From a virus, in IMG/VR virus record IMGVR_UViG_3300025151_000055, positions 1 to 49,222 of that record: 49,222 nt of DNA, one strand, 5' to 3'. Under the pieces are notes generated by a model that was not told the DNA's origin, did no database searches, and worked only from the letters and a program-made list of their open reading frames with translations. This document shows, one piece after another, positions 14,331-22,044 of the stretch. Within the stretch, counting starts at the first letter, position 1. Each line of letters begins with the position of its first letter. Position numbers and translations under genes: made by a program.

Positions 14331-14368
14331 AAAAAAGACACCACTGAATATGACTTCAGTAGTGTCTT
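14331..14368 (-). terminator. Rho-independent terminator (leftward)
   Basis: The arms 14355-14368 and 14335-14348 form a 14-base-pair stem (one G-T pair) with a 6-base loop. In the leftward transcript it is followed by six U. It separates the promoter-proximal early genes from the modifier-E2-JAB-E1 cassette. Confidence 0.85.
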
Positions 14369-14385
14369 CTTGAGAGATTTATGAC

Positions 14386-14541
14386 TCATTGCTGAGCCCA
14401 AGGTTTGTTTATCTTGGTGTACTCTTTGGTAAGACCAACTTTAATTTGTCTATCTGTTGCGTCTTTGTTAAAGATTTGATGTACTACACTGCCTTTTTCA
14501 TCAATGAAGTACTGGGTTATTGTCTTTACATTCTCTGGCAT
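14386..14541 (-). CDS. Hypothetical small protein (51 aa)
   Basis: The start at 14541 (MPENVKTITQYF) has a perfect AGGAGG four bases upstream, so I reject the longer frame. The first half looks like a beta hairpin (ITQYFIDEKGSVVHQIF), followed by a short helix (DATDRQIKVGLTKEY). No family recognised. It is the last gene before the terminator. Confidence 0.65.
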   Translation of the reverse strand: MPENVKTITQYFIDEKGSVVHQIFNKDATDRQIKVGLTKEYTKINKPWAQQ

Positions 14542-14554
14542 ATTGCCTCCTGTA

Positions 14555-14872
14555 TTATTGTTTATTAATGCAACATCTCTTGTATTTTTTTCCTGAACCA
14601 CAGGGACAAGACGAGTTTCTTGGTATCTTGTTACTTCTGATAGGATTATTTCTTAGCCACCTATAATATTCTTTATATCCGCCTAGGTGTCTAATAAATG
14701 GTCCTACTGATTTGAATCCTTTAGGAAATCGTCTTGCATCTTTAACTTTAACCTGTTGCATTATTGGTTTTCTTTGGTTGGTAGTTATGCCAAAACCAAC
14801 GTATTTGGTTGATTGACATCTTTCTGATTTGAGCTTTGGTTTTATCTGTGTACTTAAATATCCATTGCTCAA
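14555..14872 (-). CDS. SEC-C motif protein (105 aa)
   Basis: The C terminus is SSCPCGSGKKYKRCC, the SEC-C zinc-binding signature (CxC...CC) found at the end of SecA and in many phage and bacterial proteins. The N-terminal 80 residues are basic, with FIRHLGGYKEYYRWLRNNP, and not recognised. No clear ribosome site was seen at the ATG at 14872. SEC-C modules often mediate protein contacts; the role here is unknown. Confidence 0.7.
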   Translation of the reverse strand: MSNGYLSTQIKPKLKSERCQSTKYVGFGITTNQRKPIMQQVKVKDARRFPKGFKSVGPFIRHLGGYKEYYRWLRNNPIRSNKIPRNSSCPCGSGKKYKRCCINKQ

Positions 14873-14902
14873 TGAATGGACGATTAGGAGTGAAACTCAT
14901 GA

Positions 14903-15145
14903 CTAATATCTAGCCATATCACATTCTGGACATCCATCATGGTGATTGTGAAATGGTTCTGTACAATGCAGTTCTTGGTGACGTAAATCCTCAAGAATGT
15001 TTGCATCGTTACGACTGATGACTTTATCACGCCAATCAGGCTTACGGATAAAATCTTTGATACCAAGGTAACACTCACGTGCAAACATTGCATAAATAGC
15101 AATGGCTATACTTATAATTATTGAATGACATATGAATTGAATCAT
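14903..15145 (-). CDS. Membrane-anchored Cys/His protein (80 aa)
   Basis: A strong ribosome site (GGAGG) precedes the ATG at 15145. The first 24 residues (MIQFICHSIIISIAIAIYAMFA) form one membrane helix. The C terminus has a Cys/His cluster (HCTEPFHNHHDGCPEC) that could bind Zn. The start overlaps the stop of the upstream gene (ATGA). Function unknown. Confidence 0.65.
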   Translation of the reverse strand: MIQFICHSIIISIAIAIYAMFARECYLGIKDFIRKPDWRDKVISRNDANILEDLRHQELHCTEPFHNHHDGCPECDMARY

Positions 15146-15318
15146 GACTTACCTCCTTGAGTTTCTAGTTGTGTGAAATAATCTTTGACTAGTTTATTGG
15201 CTTTGCGTTTACGCCATTCACGATACTCAAGTCTGATTATGGCGATTTGAATACCGATAGAACCAATAATACCAATTGCTAAGATTGTTAAAGCTCCGTA
15301 AAGCATGAATGTGTCCAT
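15142..15318 (-). CDS. Small membrane protein (58 aa)
   Basis: ATG at 15318 follows AGGAG. Residues 4-30 (FMLYGALTILAIGIIGSIGIQIAIIRL) form one membrane helix, followed by a basic amphipathic tail (EYREWRKRKANKLVK) that would stay in the cytoplasm. The stop overlaps the next start (ATGA). It belongs to the promoter-proximal early group of short proteins, which often target host functions; that role is only inferred. Confidence 0.65.
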   Translation of the reverse strand: MDTFMLYGALTILAIGIIGSIGIQIAIIRLEYREWRKRKANKLVKDYFTQLETQGGKS

Positions 15319-15340
15319 GATATACTCCTAATGTTTAGTT

Positions 15341-15368
15341 GTAGGGAGCCTAGAGAATGACTCCCTAC
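15341..15368. promoter_or_regulatory. Short intergenic hairpin
   Basis: GTAGGGAG (15341-15348) pairs with CTCCCTAC (15361-15368), eight base pairs with a 12-base loop, between two early genes. A second smaller pairing, GTGACT/AGTCAC (15381-15399), overlaps the end of the upstream gene. No U-run follows on the leftward strand, so RNA processing or partial termination is likelier than full termination. Confidence 0.5.
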
Positions 15369-15387
15369 GTTGATGATTACGTGACTA

Positions 15388-15861
15388 TTATAGAGTCACT
15401 GCATGAGGATTAGATGGTGAACCCTCTGACTTGGCTACCCAACCCATCCAAGAACCATTGCTGGATATCTTGGTCTTGATTGGTCTACCTAACTGCTGAC
15501 TTAGTGCATAGTTAGCTGTAGCACCCTTAGCTGGAGCTATACGAAGACCCTCTGGTAGCATGTTGTTGAGCTTATCGAGCTTAGCCACTGCCATTGCTGG
15601 GTTAATCATGGCTAAGTGTGCCCAGTTTGTGATGACTACAGTATCATGTAGCTTGGCTTTAGAAGGAGAGACAGGCTTTTGAACGACCCTACCATCATCA
15701 TCTAACTTCCATTCTGGAACTTCTCTGCCTCCATCTATAACGACTTTCTGGTCTGTCTCGACATTGCGATAGAGCAAGCCTTGAGTATCTATGGTTGGCA
15801 TTGATTGACCTACTACTGGTGCTCCGTTAGCTGGAGCTGGTTGATTGTTTGCTGTGTACAT
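15388..15861 (-). CDS. First early gene, hypothetical protein (157 aa)
   Basis: AGGAGG precedes the ATG at 15861. The first 25 residues are Pro/Ala/Asn-rich and probably flexible; the rest is alpha/beta (VVITNWAHLAMINPAMAVAKLDKL) and unrecognised. Base composition looks less AT-rich than its neighbours. As the first gene of the leftward transcript it should be strongly expressed early. Confidence 0.6.
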   Translation of the reverse strand: MYTANNQPAPANGAPVVGQSMPTIDTQGLLYRNVETDQKVVIDGGREVPEWKLDDDGRVVQKPVSPSKAKLHDTVVITNWAHLAMINPAMAVAKLDKLNNMLPEGLRIAPAKGATANYALSQQLGRPIKTKISSNGSWMGWVAKSEGSPSNPHAVTL

Positions 15862-16040
15862 GGTGTACCTCCTATGATTATTAGTTATAGCATCCCTGTT
15901 GGGCGTCCAACTGCGTGAACGTGGTAAATCTCAACTGAATGACTTACCTGTATGCCATAATTGTTGGGGGTAGTAACTACTTAATTCACCCGCACGCATT
16001 CCTAATAAATTTTTTGTAATTTTTGATCACTTTGCCTTAG

Positions 16041-16060
16041 TTATCCACACATTATACACA
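16041..16060 (+). other. Tandem DnaA boxes
   Basis: TTATCCACA at 16041-16049 is the perfect bacterial DnaA consensus, and TTATACACA at 16052-16060 also fits TTATNCACA. Same orientation and 11-base spacing put both on one face of the helix, as in origin clusters. Confidence 0.65.
16051..16056 (-). promoter_or_regulatory. Candidate leftward early promoter (-10)
   Basis: On the minus strand this reads TATAAT, a perfect -10. The -35 at 17-base spacing is weak (TTAAAG). It overlaps the second DnaA box, so DnaA binding could repress early transcription. It would leave a leader of about 180 bases before the first early gene. Confidence 0.4.
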
Positions 16061-16152
16061 GCTTACACCAGTTCTTTAAGAGATTGGTTTAATAAACAAA
16101 CTCTAAATAGTCTGCATATAGACCATTTAAGAGAAAAATAAACCAAGCAGTC

Positions 16153-16158
16153 TATAAT
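16153..16158 (+). promoter_or_regulatory. Candidate rightward promoter (-10)
   Basis: A perfect TATAAT lies about 28 bases before the start of the first rightward gene. No good -35 is present at 16-18 bases, so an activator or a phage polymerase may be needed. Confidence 0.35.
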
Positions 16159-16185
16159 CAGTAAAAACCAGCATTATCTTCCAAT

Positions 16186-16449
16186 ATGGATTATGATTAC
16201 GACAATGAAATAAACGAAGACGAGCTATATAGCAGCGAACAAGGACCTTTATCCCCAGATACGGGTGATCCAATGTTAAATATCACAGAAAACTTTGGAG
16301 ATATACCTGAAGGAATAGAGGTTTGGGAGTGTTTAGAAACAAGAAGTATCTATATCCGTACACATGCCACAGGTAATTATGGAAAAATAGACTTTACAGC
16401 AGAGGAATTACATGAAATCAGAGAAATCGCAAGAACGATCGTTAATTGA
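16186..16449 (+). CDS. Acidic hypothetical protein (87 aa)
   Basis: First rightward gene. Very acidic N terminus (DYDYDNEINEDELY), then a beta-like region (GIEVWECLETRSIYIRTHATG) and a C-terminal helix. No ribosome site is visible before the ATG; with a start site near 16165 the leader would be short. Function unknown; small acidic early phage proteins are often DNA mimics, which is only a possibility here. Confidence 0.55.
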   Translation: MDYDYDNEINEDELYSSEQGPLSPDTGDPMLNITENFGDIPEGIEVWECLETRSIYIRTHATGNYGKIDFTAEELHEIREIARTIVN

Positions 16450-16588
16450 CCTTTTACAATGGAACTCTGTTCAACGCATGTCAGAGTCTGTAAACAAGCT
16501 ATCTAGAGCAATGTACGTAATAAGCATAGTTCTTGGTCTAAATTTATTATTTGAAATTTTTTATCTGCTAATAAGATATACTGTTTAG
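16412..16588 (+). CDS. Small membrane protein (58 aa)
   Basis: ATG at 16412 lies inside the end of the previous gene with GAGGA five bases upstream, so it is coupled to it. A soluble half (EKSQERSLIDLLQWNSVQRM) is followed by one membrane helix (MYVISIVLGLNLLFEIFYLL). Function unknown. Its stop lies within the direct repeats at 16577-16598. Confidence 0.55.
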   Translation: MKSEKSQERSLIDLLQWNSVQRMSESVNKLSRAMYVISIVLGLNLLFEIFYLLIRYTV

Positions 16589-16712
16589 CTATACTGTTAT
16601 GATAACGTTGTATAGTGTTAGTATAGTATTAATCTTACTAACTATAGTTTGTTTAGAATACCGTAGAGTAACTAATAAGCTTAACAAGTTTAAACAGTAT
16701 AGTAACAGTATA
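16577..16712. repeat. Four-copy 9-mer operator-like array
   Basis: TATACTGTT occurs at 16577 and 16590, and its reverse complement AACAGTATA at 16693 and 16704. The two pairs face each other across the start of the gene at 16599. Paired sites 13 and 11 bases apart, in opposite orientation, suit a dimeric regulator that loops DNA. Confidence 0.5.
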
Positions 16713-16877
16713 GATAACTATATAGTCTATACTAATAAAAAGCAGAAAAAAAGTGAGAAAGTCAAGAACTTTGTGCAAAAACCTTCAGATAAAGCGTTTT
16801 ATGAAGCAATTGACATTGTAGCTGACCTCGAAAACGATATCCCAGATAACTATGTAGAGTTAGATAGACATGGCTAG
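16599..16877 (+). CDS. Membrane-anchored small protein (92 aa)
   Basis: One N-terminal membrane helix (LYSVSIVLILLTIVCL) is followed by a basic coiled region and an acidic C terminus. The start lies right after the second operator-like repeat, and the inverted copies fall inside the coding sequence. No ribosome site or family is recognised. It overlaps the next gene by eight bases. Confidence 0.5.
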   Translation: MITLYSVSIVLILLTIVCLEYRRVTNKLNKFKQYSNSIDNYIVYTNKKQKKSEKVKNFVQKPSDKAFYEAIDIVADLENDIPDNYVELDRHG

Positions 16878-17295
16878 GTGGGAAAAATACGATAGTAGAC
16901 CTTCTCACTACAGCAAATGGCATAGATATCAGCCAGATCGCTTTGCTTATGTAGATATAGACGCTTTAGAGTTTTGTAAGGATTGTAAATCCCCACTAGC
17001 TGTAATGGAATTAGCTCAGGATGTAGGGCAAAAACGTAAAAGTTTTCTACAAACCCTGTATGTAGCACGTGGACTACAGGTCCCAGGCTACGTTGTGCTT
17101 TATACAGTAGCCCAAAATCCTCAAAACGATGGTGAAGCCATATCAGCATTCAGGATGATGAAAATATATCCTGAAATAAGCGAATTTCACGATGTGTCAG
17201 TTGAGCAGTACCTAAACTGGCTACGTTATTTGCATAATAACTGTTATTGTAAGAAAAAAGATGGACAGGATAGTACGGAAACACCTAAAACATAA
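16870..17295 (+). CDS. Hypothetical protein with CxxC knuckle (141 aa)
   Basis: AYVDIDALEFCKDCKSPLAVMELAQD then RKSFLQTLYVARGLQVPGYVVLYTV has the alternating strand-helix pattern of small phage nucleases (Asp-x-Asp, Glu, Lys), but the catalytic set is not certain. A second Cys pair lies near the C terminus (CYCKKK). It sits directly upstream of the terminase genes and overlaps the first by 35 bases. Confidence 0.55.
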   Translation: MARWEKYDSRPSHYSKWHRYQPDRFAYVDIDALEFCKDCKSPLAVMELAQDVGQKRKSFLQTLYVARGLQVPGYVVLYTVAQNPQNDGEAISAFRMMKIYPEISEFHDVSVEQYLNWLRYLHNNCYCKKKDGQDSTETPKT

Positions 17296-18043
17296 GTTAG
17301 TTAAAGGAGCTAAGGCACGTTATGTGGAAAAAGCCTATAACATCTATACAAAACAAGAAGCAGATGAAAAAGGTATTACATACGAATACTGGCAAGACTG
17401 TGAACCGTGGGAATACGGGGTAACTGATGATGGCTATGTTGCTCAATGCCTTAAAAGACGTATTTACAACGGTAGGGTCAATCTTGTTTTTCCTTTTGGA
17501 GAAATGTTTATTAATACTACTGGTAATAGCAAGTTATTGTATGAGCCTCATAAAAGAAATAATTCCTTCTCAATGGTTTCAGCAAAGCCAGCTTGGAAAA
17601 CAAAAAAAGGAAAAACAGTATATAAAAACTTTGCAAAGATATACGCTATTATGTCTTTACAGGGTGGCGTCAATTTTAGGAAATTGGCTGACGTACTTGG
17701 TAAAACAGATTCAAACCCTATTGCTAAAGCAAAAGCATTAGTTAAAAAAGATTGGATGAGAGAAATGATAGATGATCAAATAAAAAAATATTTAAAAGAT
17801 AAAGACATAGATGAAGGAACTGTTCTTGAAATGATAGAAGAGTCCTACGGTGTAGCTAAAGATAAAAAGGATGCTGGTAACATGCTACGGTCTGCAGAAA
17901 ACTTAATCAATATACTTGGTATGAAAGCAGACTCTAAAAAAGAAATACCAGACCATTTGCAAATAGAAGGTGTATCATTGGAATCTATTGCAAACGCTTT
18001 AGATCCAGCACAAGAAGTAAAAGCTATCTCTGAAGAAGAATGA
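17261..18043 (+). CDS. Putative terminase small subunit
   Basis: 260 residues. The call rests mainly on position: it ends four bases into the large-subunit gene. The N-terminal 100 residues are beta-rich and basic. The middle has a helix-turn-helix-like segment (GGVNFRKLADVLGKTDSN) followed by KAKALVKKDWMREMIDDQIKKYL. The C-terminal part is helical with an acidic tail. Its job would be to recognise phage DNA and load the packaging motor. Confidence 0.6.
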   Translation: MDRIVRKHLKHKLVKGAKARYVEKAYNIYTKQEADEKGITYEYWQDCEPWEYGVTDDGYVAQCLKRRIYNGRVNLVFPFGEMFINTTGNSKLLYEPHKRNNSFSMVSAKPAWKTKKGKTVYKNFAKIYAIMSLQGGVNFRKLADVLGKTDSNPIAKAKALVKKDWMREMIDDQIKKYLKDKDIDEGTVLEMIEESYGVAKDKKDAGNMLRSAENLINILGMKADSKKEIPDHLQIEGVSLESIANALDPAQEVKAISEEE

Positions 18044-19533
18044 GCGAAAGCTTAAACAAAAAACAAAAAGATAAAATTATCTCGGCTGTCTCTAAAGACA
18101 TGCTAAAGTTTGGGAAGATATGTCTTCCAAACATGTTTAGTCAGGATTCTCCTGAGTTTCATAAAGAAATGGTAAGCATCTTCCATGACAAGACTATAAA
18201 AAAAATAAACATCATTGCTCCACGTGGGCATGCAAAATCATCTATTGGAGCTGGGGTGTTTCCTCTGCATCATATACTATGTGACCCTGGTCAAAAGGTT
18301 GTGGTACTTTCTTCTAAGACACAGGGTCATTCTATTGACCAGCTCCAAACAATTAAAGACGCACTTGAGTACTCAATGCCCCTACGTGCGATATTCGGTT
18401 ACTGGGGACAACATTCAGCAAAAGTATGGACAAAAGACAGAGTAGTATTAAAGGACAATAGTGCTATTCTGTGTAAAGGTACTGGGCAGCAGGTACGTGG
18501 TTTAAAGTTTGGCAACCAAAGACCTACATTATTCGTTCTTGATGACCCAGAAGACGAGAACAATACAAAAACATCTGAAGCTATGGAATGGAATCTACGT
18601 TGGCTTTTACAAGGTGTAGAGCCTGGGCTAGACCCACACATAGGAAGAGTTCTTGTTATTGGGACTCCACAACATCAAAGTTGTTTAGTAGAAACACTTG
18701 CTGTAATGGAAGGGTACACAACAAAAAGATATAAAGCAATTCTAGATGACGGTAATGCCTTATGGCAAGAACAAGTTAGTATAGAAAGTTTGCAAACAAA
18801 AAAATCAGAGTTAGAAAGTATTGGACGACTTTCTGTGTTTTATCGTGAGTATCAATGTGAAGTTGTTGGAGATGAAGACCAGTTCTTTGTTGAAGATAAT
18901 ATTCAATATTGGGACGGTACATACGAAAAAGGAGAAGGACGTACTGGATATATAAACTTTACTCAGATAGGTAAAGATAAGTTTGATGAACCTGTAAGAA
19001 AACATGTTCATGTATTCATGGGTATAGACCCTGCATCTAGTATAAAGAAAACTGCAGATTATTCTGTTATAATGCCCATTGCTGTTGATTCAGATGACAA
19101 TAGATATGTTTTGCCATATTTTAGAAAAAGAGTAAAGCCAATGGACTTAGCTGCAAATATTCTACAATATGATACAATGTATGCTCCTGCAAAAGCACAT
19201 ATTGAGTCAGTTGCGTATCAAGAGATGTTAAGAGACTATATTACAACTAAACGTTTTATTCCTGGGTTTGGTAAGAAAATAAACCCAAGAGGAAGTAAAT
19301 CTTCTAGATTAGAAAGTTTACAACCTTGGTTTTTTCAGAATAAAGTATTTATAAAAAAAGACATGGAGCCATTAGTTGATGAGCTTCTTATGTACCCCAG
19401 AGGAAGGCATGATGATTTGCTGGATGGATTATATTATGCATTTATGGGTTCATATACTCCACCAGACGAAGAGTTTGAATCTACAGATAACAACACTTCA
19501 AAAGGGGGCTTTCTTGACTGGTCGGTACTCTAA
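18040..19533 (+). CDS. terL: Terminase large subunit
   Basis: DNA-packaging motor, 497 residues. The ATPase domain has a Walker A variant APRGHAKSS (60-68), the QQVRGLKFG loop and Walker B LFVLDDPED (164-172). The C-terminal RNase H-like nuclease starts at FMGIDPASS (Asp330), with further acidic residues in HIESVAYQ and RHDDLLDG. Length and domain order are normal for the family. It overlaps the small-subunit gene by four bases and contains the start of a small downstream gene. Confidence 0.93.
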   Translation: MSESLNKKQKDKIISAVSKDMLKFGKICLPNMFSQDSPEFHKEMVSIFHDKTIKKINIIAPRGHAKSSIGAGVFPLHHILCDPGQKVVVLSSKTQGHSIDQLQTIKDALEYSMPLRAIFGYWGQHSAKVWTKDRVVLKDNSAILCKGTGQQVRGLKFGNQRPTLFVLDDPEDENNTKTSEAMEWNLRWLLQGVEPGLDPHIGRVLVIGTPQHQSCLVETLAVMEGYTTKRYKAILDDGNALWQEQVSIESLQTKKSELESIGRLSVFYREYQCEVVGDEDQFFVEDNIQYWDGTYEKGEGRTGYINFTQIGKDKFDEPVRKHVHVFMGIDPASSIKKTADYSVIMPIAVDSDDNRYVLPYFRKRVKPMDLAANILQYDTMYAPAKAHIESVAYQEMLRDYITTKRFIPGFGKKINPRGSKSSRLESLQPWFFQNKVFIKKDMEPLVDELLMYPRGRHDDLLDGLYYAFMGSYTPPDEEFESTDNNTSKGGFLDWSVL

Positions 19534-19660
19534 ATATGAGAAACTATTTAAGTTTTTAGATGAGCTCTCTGAAAAAAGTTTTACAGGAGAAATAAAAATA
19601 AATTATCATAAAGGGAACTTTTCCAAGCGTTTATGCGTTAAAGTGACCAAAGAGATATGA
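19514..19660 (+). CDS. Small protein, DUF2292-like (48 aa)
   Basis: I start at the TTG at 19514, which has AAGGGGG five bases upstream. The sequence LFKFLDELSEKSFTGEIKINYHKGNF has the helix plus beta-hairpin pattern of the short phage and bacterial proteins of the DUF2292 type. It overlaps the terL 3' end by 20 bases. Function unknown. Confidence 0.5.
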   Translation: MTGRYSKYEKLFKFLDELSEKSFTGEIKINYHKGNFSKRLCVKVTKEI

Positions 19661-19703
19661 TTCTCTATTAAGATATTTGCGATCAGGGACCACCGTAATA
19701 ACG

Positions 19704-19739
19704 AAGCCCACTTAACAATAATGTTTAGGGGCTTTTTTT
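19704..19739 (+). terminator. Terminator overlapping the portal ribosome site
   Basis: AAGCCC (19704-19709) pairs with GGGCTT (19729-19734), with an inner AACA/TGTT pairing and a run of seven T ending right at the portal ATG. The only Shine-Dalgarno-like sequence for the portal, AGGGG (19727-19731), is in the 3' arm, so the same hairpin could both end transcripts and hide the portal ribosome site. Confidence 0.6.
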
Positions 19740-22031
19740 ATGTCGGCACAAACTGGTAGGAATACACTAGATAAAAAAATGAAGGTGGGTACATCTTCCT
19801 ATCTAGGTTATGAGCGTGGTGATTCCAGTGCCAACTCAAAAGAACCCGATGTTCTTTACACAGAAGAAACTCTTGAAAAATACGATCAAGAACGTGAGTT
19901 ATGGTCGCAAAAGTTTATTGAATCAAATGATTTCCGCAATGGAAAACAATGGACTAATGAGCAAAGAAAAGCCTTAGAAGAAAGAGGTCAAGCTCCAATA
20001 GTCATTAATCGTATGCATCCGATGATAGAAACAGCAAAAGCGATGCTTACATCTAAAAGACCACAATTCAGAGCTACTGGTAGAGATGACTCTGATAGAA
20101 AAGTAGCAAAGATATTCTCTGATCTATTTCAATGGGTTTGGGAAAAGTCATCTTCTGATATGGAGTTAAAACAATGTATAGATGACTATTACGTTGGTGG
20201 TCTTGGATACATGTATGTTTATCAAGACCCACATGCAGATATGGGTAAAGGTGAAATATGCATGAAGGCAATACACCCACTAGATGTGTATGTGGACCCA
20301 AACTCCAGAGATAGATACTTTAAAGACGCTCAGCATATAATGATATGCAAACTCATACCAGACTCTGAAGCATTAAAAATATATCCAGAGTTTGAAGATA
20401 TTATACTTAACTCTGAAGAAAAAAGCTCTGATAGATACCCATCTAGTAATCTATCTAACACTCTAGACCAAGTTATGATGGAAGATTTTGATAGAGCAAA
20501 CGATGAGCAAGTATACAGAGAATATATAGAGCGTTATACAAAATTTAAAACTGAAATGTATCATATCTTTGATACAACAAATAAATACGAGTGTACGCTT
20601 ACAGCAAAAGAATTTGATGATTATTTAGAAGAACCATATTTCGTACTTAATGGGGTAAATGAAGAAACAATAGTTACTGATTATAATGAAGTACAGAGAT
20701 TAATGAAAACATATGAAGAGACTGATGGTGTTTATCATATGATGGTTAATCCAGAAACAGGTCAGCCACAATTAATGCCTGGAGAAGAACACGAAGGCTC
20801 TATTCCAAACACAACTGTGTTAATGGAATTAAACATAAAAGAAAAACTATACCAAGAAGAAAAGATTTTAGCAAACAAGATATTATGTGATCGTATTGAG
20901 TTAATGGTTTGCGTGGGTGGTAAGATGCTCTATAGAAGAATCCTTCCAATATCGGAATATCCAATTGTGCCAATGGCGAACATTCATAATAGGAACCCCT
21001 ATCCTGAAAGTGATGTACGCTTATATAGACCTCTTCAAGAGTATATAAATAAGATACGCTCTCTTATTATTGCTCACGCATCCACCTCGACAAATACTAA
21101 ACTTTTGCTACCTCGTGGGTCTGTTAATAAAAAACAGCTAGAGATGGAATGGGGTCGTGCAGGAACTGCTGTTATTGAATTTGATGCTGAGCTTGGTCAA
21201 CCTATTGTTGCAGGACCCGTTCCACTTCCCAATGAGTTATACAAAAATGAAGCTGAAGCTAAACATGATTTAGAATATGGCTTTGGTATTTATGAAATTA
21301 TGCAGGGTGGTAACGATGGTGCTCCTTCTACATATAGAGGAACTGTTGCTATAGATGAGTACGGTCAAAGAAGGATGAAATCTAGACAAGATGATCTAGA
21401 AAGCATGTTAAATGAGTTAGCTAAGCGTGCAGTTCCATTAATTCAACAATTATATACACAAGAAAAAATTATAAGAATACTTGAACCTTCTGGTACACAA
21501 AAAGAATATGTTATAAATCAAGAAGTGTATGACAGTTATGGGAGGTTAGTAGAAAAAGTAAATGATGTCACTGTTGGAACTTATGACATAAAAGTTGTTG
21601 CTGGTTCTACACTTCCAAGCAACAGGTTTGCACAGTTTGATTATTATATGGAATTATATAAAGCAGGGTTAATTGACCAAATAGAATTACTTAAAAAGAC
21701 TGAAGTTGTTGATGTTGAAGGTGTATTGTCTAGACATGGACAGATGGTACAAATGCAACAACAAGTTCAGTCACTAACAGAACAAGTTAAAAAATTAAAA
21801 GGCGATTTACAAACTGCAGACCGTGAAGCACAACATGCAAGAAAACGTGTTGAAATAGAAAAATTTAAGACTCAGCTAAAGAACGTACAGAATAGGTCAG
21901 AAAAAGCAGGAGAGCTATACGAGGCAAGGTTAGGAGATAGGTTAAAAGAGATGGAAAAACAAGCTGAGCAAGAAATGAATCAAGGTGATTCAGAACAACA
22001 ACCAGTTGGCGATTTAATTAGCCAACTATAG
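19740..22031 (+). CDS. Portal protein (P22-like)
   Basis: 763 residues; forms the dodecameric DNA entry ring. N-terminal features fit P22-type portals: DFRNGKQWTNEQRKALEERGQ, PIVINRMHPMIETAKAML, then KSSSDMELKQCIDDYYVGG and IHPLDVYVDPNSRDRY. The middle has IPISEYPIVPM-like text (RILPISEYPIVPMAN) and RGTVAIDEYGQRRM. The C-terminal 100 residues are a coiled coil (QQVQSLTEQVKKLKGDL), a barrel-like extension. It lies between terL and scaffold, as expected. Confidence 0.88.
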   Translation: MSAQTGRNTLDKKMKVGTSSYLGYERGDSSANSKEPDVLYTEETLEKYDQERELWSQKFIESNDFRNGKQWTNEQRKALEERGQAPIVINRMHPMIETAKAMLTSKRPQFRATGRDDSDRKVAKIFSDLFQWVWEKSSSDMELKQCIDDYYVGGLGYMYVYQDPHADMGKGEICMKAIHPLDVYVDPNSRDRYFKDAQHIMICKLIPDSEALKIYPEFEDIILNSEEKSSDRYPSSNLSNTLDQVMMEDFDRANDEQVYREYIERYTKFKTEMYHIFDTTNKYECTLTAKEFDDYLEEPYFVLNGVNEETIVTDYNEVQRLMKTYEETDGVYHMMVNPETGQPQLMPGEEHEGSIPNTTVLMELNIKEKLYQEEKILANKILCDRIELMVCVGGKMLYRRILPISEYPIVPMANIHNRNPYPESDVRLYRPLQEYINKIRSLIIAHASTSTNTKLLLPRGSVNKKQLEMEWGRAGTAVIEFDAELGQPIVAGPVPLPNELYKNEAEAKHDLEYGFGIYEIMQGGNDGAPSTYRGTVAIDEYGQRRMKSRQDDLESMLNELAKRAVPLIQQLYTQEKIIRILEPSGTQKEYVINQEVYDSYGRLVEKVNDVTVGTYDIKVVAGSTLPSNRFAQFDYYMELYKAGLIDQIELLKKTEVVDVEGVLSRHGQMVQMQQQVQSLTEQVKKLKGDLQTADREAQHARKRVEIEKFKTQLKNVQNRSEKAGELYEARLGDRLKEMEKQAEQEMNQGDSEQQPVGDLISQL

Positions 22032-22044
22032 ATAGGATAATACA

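Larger units (their letters stand above)
15862..16185. other. Divergent control region and candidate replication origin
   Basis: This 324-base gap separates leftward early and rightward late genes. It holds two exact DnaA-box matches (TTATNCACA) 11 bases apart at 16041 and 16052, an adjacent AT-rich run at about 16003-16025, a palindrome GTCTGCATATAGAC near 16110-16123, and TTTAAGAGA twice. Divergent -10 elements lie inside it. No protein frame of note was seen. Together these suggest an origin recognised by host DnaA that also carries the main promoters. Confidence 0.5.

Noticed and set aside
14216-14401. 61-residue leftward frame with an internal Gly-Gly, first considered as a second modifier
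   Set aside because: It is crossed by a strong terminator and has no ribosome site; the Gly-Gly is not near a beta-grasp pattern.
14884-15102. Alternative leftward frame of 72 codons
   Set aside because: Lies in another frame of the 14903-15145 gene, which has a strong ribosome site and coupled start.
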